In this document: positions 9,789 to 18,180 of the stretch, piece by piece
Layout of the letters: each line of letters opens with the position of its first letter
How positions within the stretch are numbered: position 1 is the first letter of the stretch
Assembly: GCF_002847305.1 (NCBI RefSeq)
Contig: NZ_CP025408.1
Location: forward strand, 1,100,001-1,164,000
Length of the DNA stretch: 64,000 nucleotides
DNA from: Paracoccus tegillarcae
Lineage (GTDB): Bacteria > Pseudomonadota > Alphaproteobacteria > Rhodobacterales > Rhodobacteraceae
Reading direction: 5' to 3'
The notes under the pieces: generated by a model
What the model saw: the letters and a program-made list of their open reading frames with translations, nothing else
What the model was told of the DNA's origin: nothing
Database searches by the model: none
Position numbers and translations under genes: made by a program

Positions 9789-11477
9789 ATGAAGCTGTCC
9801 AGATTGCTGCCCCTGACCCTGCTGGCTGCCAGCCCCGCGCTGGCCGAACGCGGCGAGAATGGCGATCTGCGGATCATCTATTGGCAGGCCGCGTCGGTTC
9901 TGAACCCTTATATCTCGACCTCGGGCAAGGATGTTGACCCTGCCTCTTTGGTGCTCGAGCCGCTGGCCGGCTATGACGGCGATGGGAAACTGTTCCCGCG
10001 CCTCGCCACCGAAATCCCGACTGTCGAGAATGGCGGCATCGCTGCCGATTTCAGCTCGATCACCTGGAAGCTGCGCGATGGGCTGACCTGGTCCGATGGC
10101 AGCCCGGTCACCGCTGACGATATCAAATTCACCGCCGAGTATTGCATGGCGCCCGATTTCGGCTGCGCCGTCTCGGCCCGTTTTCAGGGCATCACCTCGG
10201 TCGACGTGGTCGATCCGCTGACCGTCACCGTCAATTTCGATACACCGAAATACGCGCCCTATCAGGCCTTTGTCGGCTCACGCACGCCGATCCTGCAAAC
10301 GGCGCAGTTCCAGAACTGCCTTGGCGCCGCCGGCGCCAGCTGCACCGACCAGAATTTCGCGCCCATCGGCACTGGCCCCTATACGGTGACCGAATTCCGG
10401 CCCAATGACGTGGCTCTGTTCGAAATCAATCCCAATTACCGCGATGCTGACAAGCCGGCATTTGCCAATGTCACGATCAAGGGCGGCGGCGATGCGGCGG
10501 CGGCCGGGCGCGCTGTGCTGGAAACGGGCGAGTTCGACTTTGCCTGGAATCTGATGCTGGATCCCGAAACGCTGGCCCAGATGGAATCCGCCGGCAACGG
10601 GCAGACCTTTGCCAGCTTTGGCACCATGGTAGAGCGGATCGAACTGAACCAGACCGATCCTTCCACCGATCTTGGCGCGGAACGTTCAACCCTGGCGCAT
10701 CCACATCCGTTTCTGACCGATCCGGCGGTGCGGCAGGCCCTGTCCATGGCCATCGACCGCAATCTGCTGGCCGAGATCGGCTATGGACCGGCAGGCAAGC
10801 CCACCTGCAACATCGTGCCAGCGCCGCTGGATTACGTGCCCCAGAACGAGGATTGCCTGACCCAGGATATCGACGGCGCCAAGGTGCTGCTGGATCAGGC
10901 GGGCTGGGTGCCCGGCGCTGACGGCATTCGCGAAAAGGACGGGCAGCGCCTGTCTGTCGTGTATCAGTCCAGCGTCAATGCGGTGCGGCAGGACGTTCAG
11001 GCACTGGTCAAGCAATGGTGGTCGGAAATCGGCGTCGATGCGCAGTTGAAAACCGTGGATGGCAGCGTCTTTTTTGGCGGCGATGCGGGCTCGCCCGACA
11101 CCATCCAAAAGCTGTTCGCCGATGTGCAGATGTACACCAACAGCTTTGACAACCCAGACCCCGAGGCTTTCATGGGCAACCTGACCTGCGCCCGTATCCC
11201 CTCGCCCGAGAACCAGTGGCAAGGCAACAATTTCGCCCGTTTCTGCGACCCCAGCTATGACGAAAAGGTCGCGCAGTTGCGCGAGACTGCCGATCCCGAG
11301 CAGCGTCAGGAACTGGTGCGGGAACTGGCGCTGATGCCCACCGCCGAAACGAATATTCTTATCCCGCTGATCCATCGTGGTATGGTATCGGCTCATGCCA
11401 ACTCGCTTGTCGGCATCGTGCCCAATGCCTGGGAAAGCGATCTGTGGAACATCCAGGACTGGATGCGCGGCCAATAA
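9789..11477 (+). CDS. Peptide-type ABC transporter substrate-binding protein (family 5), copy 3
   Basis: A 562-residue third paralogue with a short signal peptide (MKLSRLLPLTLLAASPALA|ERG). It shares the fold and the conserved ERGENGDLRIIYWQA, SVNAVRQDVQALVKQWWSEIGV and QWQGNNFARFCD blocks but diverges more from copies 1 and 2 than they do from each other, as judged by eye. It directly precedes the permease pair with no intervening stem-loop: the stop is 22 bases before the permease start, and a GAAAGGAG ribosome-binding site sits between them. It is therefore probably the ancestral partner of the permeases. Confidence 0.92.
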   Translation: MKLSRLLPLTLLAASPALAERGENGDLRIIYWQAASVLNPYISTSGKDVDPASLVLEPLAGYDGDGKLFPRLATEIPTVENGGIAADFSSITWKLRDGLTWSDGSPVTADDIKFTAEYCMAPDFGCAVSARFQGITSVDVVDPLTVTVNFDTPKYAPYQAFVGSRTPILQTAQFQNCLGAAGASCTDQNFAPIGTGPYTVTEFRPNDVALFEINPNYRDADKPAFANVTIKGGGDAAAAGRAVLETGEFDFAWNLMLDPETLAQMESAGNGQTFASFGTMVERIELNQTDPSTDLGAERSTLAHPHPFLTDPAVRQALSMAIDRNLLAEIGYGPAGKPTCNIVPAPLDYVPQNEDCLTQDIDGAKVLLDQAGWVPGADGIREKDGQRLSVVYQSSVNAVRQDVQALVKQWWSEIGVDAQLKTVDGSVFFGGDAGSPDTIQKLFADVQMYTNSFDNPDPEAFMGNLTCARIPSPENQWQGNNFARFCDPSYDEKVAQLRETADPEQRQELVRELALMPTAETNILIPLIHRGMVSAHANSLVGIVPNAWESDLWNIQDWMRGQ

Positions 11478-11499
11478 CCCGAAAGGAGCACCTGCCCCT

Positions 11500-12507
11500 A
11501 TGCTGAATTTCACCATCCGCCGGCTGTTATTGGCGATACCGACGCTGCTGTTCATCTCGCTGGTGATTTTTCTGCTGCTGGAGGCATCGCCGGGTGACCC
11601 CTTGGGCGATGTGCCGCTGACCGTGCCGCCAGAGGTCAAGGAACGCATGCGCGAGGCGCTTGGACTGGGGCAGGCCTGGTATATCCGCTACGTCCTGTGG
11701 CTAAAGCAGTTCTTCTGGGTCGAGCCGCTTTACTGGTTCGATCATTTCTTTGGCACAGGCTATGCCGATGGCATGCAGCGGATCATCAGCTTTCAGTCGC
11801 GCAGCCCGGTCTTTGACGTGATCGCGCAGCGCCTGCCGCAAACGCTGACCGTGGTGGGCATGTCCTATGTCGTGGCGATCCTGATCGCGATCCCGATCGG
11901 GATCATCTCGGCCTACAAGCAGTATAGCTGGTTCGATCAGCTGGGTACCTTTATCTCGATGGTCGGCTTTTCGATGCCGACCTTCTTTACCGGTGTCGTG
12001 CTGATCATCATTTTCGGGGTCAAACTGCAATGGTTCCCCTCGATCTATGACACCACCCATGTCGTGAATGACTGGGACAGCTTTCTTGTGCAGGTCAAAC
12101 AGATGGTGATGCCGGTCACGGTGCTGGCCCTTTATAACGCCGCGCAGATCAGCCGCTTCATGCGGGCCTCCATGCTGGACAATCTGGGGCAGGACTACGT
12201 CCGCACCGCCCGCGCCAAGGGCCTGTCGGAAAAGACCGTCGTGCTGAAACATGTGCTGCGCAACAGCCTGATCCCCGTGGTCACGGTCATTGCACTTGGC
12301 CTGCCTGTGGTCTTCGGCGGCGCGATCATCACCGAGCAGGTGTTCAAGGTGAATGGCCTCGGGCAGTTGCTGATCAGCGCAATTCACGCCAACGACTTGC
12401 CCATGGTGCTGACGCTGACCTTTATCTTCGCCATCCTGATCGTCAGCTTCACGCTGGTCGCGGATGTGCTTTATGGCTTTCTAGACCCGCGGATCCGCTA
12501 TGACTGA
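11500..12507 (+). CDS. ABC transporter permease, DppB/OppB type
   Basis: A 335-residue inner-membrane permease with about six hydrophobic helices. It begins MLNFTIRRLLLAIPTLLFISLVIFLLL, the usual first TM of DppB-like proteins, and carries the EAA loop near residues 220-250 (DYVRTARAKGLSEKTVVLKHVLRNSLIPVVT), which contacts the ATPase. The frame opens 41 codons earlier inside the binding-protein gene, but ATG at 11500 has GAAAGGAGCA upstream and the family start. The 3' end overlaps the next permease start by 8 bases, indicating coupling. An insert with aromatic residues (FWVEPLYWFDHFFGTGYADG) follows TM1. Confidence 0.93.
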   Translation: MLNFTIRRLLLAIPTLLFISLVIFLLLEASPGDPLGDVPLTVPPEVKERMREALGLGQAWYIRYVLWLKQFFWVEPLYWFDHFFGTGYADGMQRIISFQSRSPVFDVIAQRLPQTLTVVGMSYVVAILIAIPIGIISAYKQYSWFDQLGTFISMVGFSMPTFFTGVVLIIIFGVKLQWFPSIYDTTHVVNDWDSFLVQVKQMVMPVTVLALYNAAQISRFMRASMLDNLGQDYVRTARAKGLSEKTVVLKHVLRNSLIPVVTVIALGLPVVFGGAIITEQVFKVNGLGQLLISAIHANDLPMVLTLTFIFAILIVSFTLVADVLYGFLDPRIRYD

Positions 12508-13495
12508 TACTGATCGCCAGCACCAGCTGGACACCGCCGAACTGATCGACGAGACCGCCGCAAATGCCGCCGTCACGGCCGAGTTGCCGCCTGACGACCC
12601 GGTCACCGCCGGGGGTGAGACCCGCAGCCAATGGCGCGACGTCTGGCGCCAGTTCCGCAACCACAAGGGCGCGATGATTTCGCTGGTGCTGTTCATCGGC
12701 ATCCTTCTGTTCGTTTCGATCGGGCCGTTGATCTGGAGGCTGGACCCGACCTTTGTGGATATCCGCGCCCGCAATTCCAGTTTCAGCCTCGCGCATCCTC
12801 TGGGCACCGACCAGCTGGGCCGCGATCTGCTGGCACGGTTGATGTCGGGTGGGCAGGTTTCACTGGCGGTCGGGTTGACGGCGATGATCCTGGCGATCTC
12901 GCTTGGCAGTTTTGTCGGCGTCATGTCGGGCTATTTCAAACGGCTGGACGCGCCGCTGATGCGCCTGACCGAGCTGTTTCTGGCGCTGCCCCTGCTGCCG
13001 TTGCTGCTGCTGATGGTGACACTGTTCCGCGAACCGCTGTCGCAATCCTTTGGCCCGGCCATGGGGATCTTCATCCTCATCGTCACCGCCATCGGCGCGA
13101 CCAGTTGGATGCAGGCTGCGCGGATCGTGCGCGGCGATGTGCTGGGCCTGAAGGAACGGGAATTCATTTTGGCTGCACGCTCGATCGGTACGCCGCCACG
13201 CCGGATGATCACCAAGCATGTGCTACCCAATGTGCTGTCGCCGATCATGGTGGCCGCGACGCTTGGCATCGCCAGCGCCATCATCACCGAAAGCGCTCTG
13301 TCCTTTCTGGGGCTTGGCTTTCCGCCGGATTTCCCGACATGGGGGCGGCTGCTATTCGACGCGGTTGACCAGATGGTGCTGTATCCTTGGCGGGTGATCT
13401 TCCCCGGCCTGCTGATCTCGTTGACGGTGCTGTGCGTGAACTACATCGGTGACGGCCTGCGCGACGCGATGGACCCGCGTATTCGCGGCAGGTGA
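12500..13495 (+). CDS. ABC transporter permease, DppC/OppC type
   Basis: A 331-residue permease partner of the upstream DppB-like protein. After an acidic cytoplasmic N-terminus come TM1 (GAMISLVLFIGILLFVSIGPLIW), the DppC hallmark HPLGTDQLGRDLLARLMSGGQVSLAVGL, and the EAA loop (REFILAARSIGTPPRRMITKHVLPNVLSPIMV). The C-terminus ends CVNYIGDGLRDAMDPRIRGR, typical of the family. It completes an importer with the divergent double ATPase at 4115-5959. Its TGA overlaps the GTG start of the following MFS gene. Confidence 0.93.
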   Translation: MTDTDRQHQLDTAELIDETAANAAVTAELPPDDPVTAGGETRSQWRDVWRQFRNHKGAMISLVLFIGILLFVSIGPLIWRLDPTFVDIRARNSSFSLAHPLGTDQLGRDLLARLMSGGQVSLAVGLTAMILAISLGSFVGVMSGYFKRLDAPLMRLTELFLALPLLPLLLLMVTLFREPLSQSFGPAMGIFILIVTAIGATSWMQAARIVRGDVLGLKEREFILAARSIGTPPRRMITKHVLPNVLSPIMVAATLGIASAIITESALSFLGLGFPPDFPTWGRLLFDAVDQMVLYPWRVIFPGLLISLTVLCVNYIGDGLRDAMDPRIRGR

Positions 13496-14727
13496 GCGAC
13501 CTCGGCATCCAGACAGTCTCTGCCCCCGGCAGGTGGCGGGCGCTTGCTCTGGTCTGCAGCGCGGTCGTGCTGTCGATGACGCCGTGGTTTTCGGCCACAG
13601 CGATCCTGCCCGAACTGTCGGCACGCTGGCAGATGGACGAGGGCACCGCATCCTGGCTGACAATCGCGGTGCAGATCGGCTTTGTTATCGGTGCGCTTGG
13701 GCTGACCGTGACCGGGCTGGCAGACCGACTGCCCATGCGCCAGCTGATCGGTTGGTCGGCCTGCGTTGCGGGCCTGTCGAACCTGATGCTGCTGGTCGCG
13801 CCTGATCCGGGCTGGGCGGTCGCCAGCCGCATGTTGACCGGTATAGCGCTGGCCGGTGTATACCCCCCATCGATGAAGCTGGTCACGACATGGTTCGTGC
13901 AGGCGCGCGGGCTGGCATTGGGAATGGTGATCGGTGCCCTGACCCTTGGCTCGGCCTTTCCGCATCTGGTCCGGGCCGCCAGTGCCGGGCTGGACTGGCG
14001 CATCGTGGTGCTGGCAACCTCAGGCTTTGCGCTGATCTCGGCCGTCATGCTGGCGCTGGTGGTGCGCGAGGGGCCGCATGGCTATGCCCCTGCCCCGTTT
14101 CGGCTGGCCGAGTTGCGCAACATCGTCCTGTACAAGCCGCTGATGTTGGCCAATATCGGCTATTTCGGCCATATGTGGGAACTCTATGCGATGTGGGGCT
14201 GGTTTCTGGCATTTGCCTCGGGCGCGCTGGTGCAGTCAGGCCTGCAGGGGCCTGCCTTTGCCTCATCGCTGACCTTTGTGGTCATCGCCACCGGCGCCGT
14301 GGGCTGCGTCATTGGCGGTTGGGTGGCCGACCGGATCGGGCGCACCGCGACAACCGCGATCATGATGGCCGCATCAGGGGGCTGCGCCGCGCTGATTGGG
14401 TTTGCATGGGGTGGCCCGGAATGGGTCCTGATCCTGATCGCATTGATCTGGGGGCTGACCATCCCCGCCGATTCCGCGCAATTCTCGGCCATGGTCACCG
14501 AACTGTCCGAACGCAGGCTGGTCGGCACCGCCTTGGCCTTTCAGATGGGCGTCGGCTTTGCCCTGACGGTGATCAGCCTGCGCCTGATGCCGGTCTTCGC
14601 CGAATGGATCGGCGGCTGGCAATGGGCCTTTCTGGTGCTGGTGCCCGGCCCCGCGATTGGCACCATTGCCATGCTGTGGCTGCGCAGACTGCCCGAGGCC
14701 GCGCGCATCAGCGGTGGTTTGCGCTAG
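13492..14727 (+). CDS. MFS transporter
   Basis: A 411-residue protein with about 12 hydrophobic helices and a major-facilitator loop between TM2 and TM3 (GLADRLPMRQLIGWS). A second GGWVADRIGRTAT motif in the equivalent position of the C-terminal half marks the duplicated fold. It starts at a GTG (GTGA overlap with the dppC-like stop), so it is the last gene of the peptide-transporter operon. Two helix-rich halves are separated by a cytoplasmic loop near residue 195. The substrate and direction of transport are not evident; being co-transcribed with an importer, it could export a product of the imported compound. Confidence 0.85.
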   Translation: MSDLGIQTVSAPGRWRALALVCSAVVLSMTPWFSATAILPELSARWQMDEGTASWLTIAVQIGFVIGALGLTVTGLADRLPMRQLIGWSACVAGLSNLMLLVAPDPGWAVASRMLTGIALAGVYPPSMKLVTTWFVQARGLALGMVIGALTLGSAFPHLVRAASAGLDWRIVVLATSGFALISAVMLALVVREGPHGYAPAPFRLAELRNIVLYKPLMLANIGYFGHMWELYAMWGWFLAFASGALVQSGLQGPAFASSLTFVVIATGAVGCVIGGWVADRIGRTATTAIMMAASGGCAALIGFAWGGPEWVLILIALIWGLTIPADSAQFSAMVTELSERRLVGTALAFQMGVGFALTVISLRLMPVFAEWIGGWQWAFLVLVPGPAIGTIAMLWLRRLPEAARISGGLR

Positions 14728-14763
14728 CCGGTCAGGGTGGTCCGACATCAGTGCTGCACAACG

Positions 14764-14788
14764 AAAAAGGCCGCCCGCAGGCGACCTT
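14764..14788 (-). terminator. Intrinsic terminator of the DUF6280-like gene
   Basis: On the minus strand a 9-bp stem (AAGGTCGCC / GGCGGCCTT, one G-U pair) with a 4-nt loop runs into TTTTT. It lies 23 bases past the stop at 14812 and also separates the convergent MFS gene. Confidence 0.8.
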
Positions 14789-14811
14789 ACTCAAATCTGG
14801 TGGCAGCCGGT

Positions 14812-15132
14812 TCAGGCGGCCTCTGCCTCTTCGGCAGCCATGCGGCGTTCGCTTTCCTCGCGCGACAGCGCAACCGAGGTGCGCACGCCCTTGGACACGA
14901 ATTCCATCAAGCCTTTGACGACACGTTCGTTCGGGTCGATCCCGGCGCAAGACAGCACTTCACGACCATCGCGAGAGCGCGCCCAACGGGCAATCTGCTC
15001 GGGGCCGTTACCATATTTCTTGTCATCTGCGATCGCATCGTCCAAAGCCGCAAGAACCACGGCCGCAAACAGCTTGCGAGCGCGCTGGCCTTGTTCGAAA
15101 TTGAAAGCTGAGCCGTCAACGAAATCACGCAT
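14812..15132 (-). CDS. Small conserved Rhodobacteraceae protein (DUF6280-like), function unknown
   Basis: A 106-residue, mostly helical cytoplasmic protein, MRDFVDGSAFNFEQGQRARK... It has no signal peptide, no TM and no enzyme motif. I recognise it as a protein widespread in Rhodobacterales and annotated as unknown (DUF6280); that name is from memory. The frame stays open 21 codons upstream, but ATG at 15132 with AGGACGAGCG before it matches the conserved start. It is monocistronic, with its own terminator, and divergent from efp. Confidence 0.75.
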   Translation of the reverse strand: MRDFVDGSAFNFEQGQRARKLFAAVVLAALDDAIADDKKYGNGPEQIARWARSRDGREVLSCAGIDPNERVVKGLMEFVSKGVRTSVALSREESERRMAAEEAEAA

Positions 15133-15468
15133 ATCGCTCGTCCTGTTCTTCTTATTATGCAGTTGGCCCGTACGGCCCGTCGGAGAGTTGCACATCCAAC
15201 ATTCTGCGCTGCCGCATTGAATAGCCTATCAACCACCCGATTCGGTATGCCTCTGGGCGCAGGACTGCCATGCACTCATCGCATACCTACACCTCGCAGG
15301 TGTTAACTCAATCGCCTTTTGGTTGTCTGCTACAGTCGACTGGTCAACGAAAACACGCCGGCACCGCAAACGGTTGCCAGCTTGACACTCCACCGATATA
15401 GGTTCGCCAAAATGCCGGTCAACCGGCACCAAGCAATAAAATCAGCCAATCCTTTCAAGGTTTCCCCA
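15133..15468. other. 336-bp divergent intergenic region between the DUF6280-like gene and efp
   Basis: No gene is supported here. It must hold promoters for both flanking genes. A perfect 6-bp inverted repeat with a 3-nt spacer (ACACCT-CGC-AGGTGT, 15289-15303) could be a small operator. A TTGACA-like hexamer (in GCTTGACACTCC, about 15381) is a possible -35 for efp, but I see no convincing -10 at the right distance. Confidence 0.4.
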
Positions 15469-16032
15469 ATGCCCAAGATCAACGGCAACGAAATTCGTCC
15501 CGGCAATGTGCTGGAACATGATGGCGGTCTGTGGGCCGCCGTGAAGGTCAACCACGTCAAGCCCGGCAAAGGCGGGGCCTTTGCTCAGGTCGAGATGAAG
15601 AACCTGCGCGACGGCCGCAAGCTGAACGAACGCTTTCGCAGCGAAGACAAGGTCGAACGTGTGCGGTTGGACCAGAAGGATCAGCAGTTCCTGTATGAGA
15701 CCGACGGCAAGCTGGTCTTTATGGACAGCGAGACCTTTGAGCAGACAGAACTGGATTCAGAACTGCTGGGCGACCGCCGCCCGTTCCTGCAAGACGGCAT
15801 GATGGCCACCATCGAATATTATGGCGAAGAGGCCCTGTCGGTCTCGATCCCGCAAAAGGTCACTTGCAAGGTCGTCGAGACGGAGCCGGTGGTCAAAGGC
15901 CAGACGGCTGCCAACAGCTACAAGCCCGCGATTCTGGACAATGGCGTTCGCGTCATGATCCCGCCCTTCGTCGGCGAGGGCGAGGACATCATCGTCAATA
16001 CCGAACTGTTCGAATATAGCGAACGCGCCTGA
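15469..16032 (+). CDS. efp: Elongation factor P
   Basis: A 187-residue protein, the exact usual length of EF-P, which binds between the P and E sites of the ribosome and relieves stalling at polyproline stretches. The KOW-like N-domain ([36 protein letters not shown]) carries Lys34 in the PGKGGAF loop tip, the residue modified in many bacteria. The C-terminal signature with [21 protein letters not shown] is intact. The frame extends 50 codons upstream, but the ATG at 15469 gives the family start. It is monocistronic. The polyproline-like repeats in the nearby PRC protein are not themselves PPP motifs, so no special link is claimed. Confidence 0.97.
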   Translation: MPKINGNEIRPGNVLEHDGGLWAAVKVNHVKPGKGGAFAQVEMKNLRDGRKLNERFRSEDKVERVRLDQKDQQFLYETDGKLVFMDSETFEQTELDSELLGDRRPFLQDGMMATIEYYGEEALSVSIPQKVTCKVVETEPVVKGQTAANSYKPAILDNGVRVMIPPFVGEGEDIIVNTELFEYSERA

Positions 16033-16054
16033 CGCGGCACAGTCGCGGCAGGTC

Positions 16055-16075
16055 GGCGGGTCAGTCGTGCCCGCC
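16055..16075. terminator. Possible weak bidirectional terminator between efp and bluB
   Basis: A 6-bp inverted repeat (GGCGGG / CCCGCC) with a 9-nt loop sits between the convergent stops of efp and bluB. There is no U-tract on either strand, so support is weak. Confidence 0.3.
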
Positions 16076-16078
16076 GCC

Positions 16079-17182
<1,104 letters not shown>

Positions 17183-17186
<4 letters not shown>

Positions 17187-18106
17187 GCCCCTGCCCCACC
17201 GTTGGTTGCGTCCATGATGTAGCGCGCCGTCATCAGATCCAGATGCGCGCCGCCGCCGTTCTTGGCGATGGTGATCTCGTCCTCTGATTGCCGCGCGTAG
17301 CTGCCTGAGGGCAGATCATAAAAATCTGCCAGAATGTCGTTGGGCGTGATCACGCCCTGATCCAGCGGAATCTGGATCTCTCCGATATGGCCAATGGTCG
17401 TCTTGCGGCTGTCCACGAACAGGCGCGCGCGGGTCAGCGCCGTATCATCGACCTCGCGCATGTCGGGACGGTAGGCGCCGATCAGGTCCAGATGCGTGCC
17501 GGGCGCGATCCAGTCGCCCTGCACCACCGGTTCGCGCGCCATGGTCGTCGTCGCGACAATCTCGGCCTGGCGAACGGCCTGTTCCAGATCATCCGCCGCG
17601 ACCGCGCTCATCCGTTCCGCCAGATCCCGCGCCGCGCCCGCGGATCGGTTCCAGATCGTCACCTCTGCATCCGGGATCAGCGCGCGGTAAGCCTCGATCA
17701 TCGCGGCTGCGACCTTGCCAGCGCCGACGATCAACACCCGGCGGGCATCCTTGCGGGCCAGATGGCGCGCGGAAAGCAGGCTATCGCCGGCGGTCTTCCA
17801 TTTTGTCACCAGATGAAAATCGACAATGGCAGCCAGCCGCCCGGTTGCGTCGTCAAACAGGTTGACCGCGCCGTTGACCATCGGCAGATCCTGCGCCGGA
17901 TTGGCGGGGAAAATACTGGCAGGCTTGACTGCAATCCCCAGCCCGTCGATCCAGGCCGATCGTGTCAGCAGGGTGTCCTGGCCGCGATAAAGGAAACTGT
18001 CGGCGATCTCGGCGGGCGGCAAACGATGGCCTGCGACCATGGCATCCGTCAGCGCGATCCAATCCAGCCGCGCTTCGGCATCTGGTCCGATAATCTTGGG
18101 CGTCAT
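17183..18106 (-). CDS. Ornithine cyclodeaminase / mu-crystallin family dehydrogenase
   Basis: A 307-residue NAD(P)-binding protein. The central Rossmann motif RRVLIVGAGKVAAAMIEAYRALIPDAEVTIWNRS and the N-terminal catalytic region ending in FHLVTKWKTAGDSLLSARHLAR match the ornithine cyclodeaminase/ketimine reductase family. The canonical GTGxQA fingerprint is here GAGKVA. The family includes ornithine cyclodeaminases, alanine dehydrogenases and ketimine reductases, so substrate assignment is open. First gene of the minus-strand unit with yciA and bluB. Confidence 0.85.
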
Positions 18107-18180
18107 GGCGGCTCCTCAAGCGGGTTTGGGGCAGCCTAGCCGTGCGGTCCGGCGTGAACAAGCGCAGGACCGGTGCGGCG

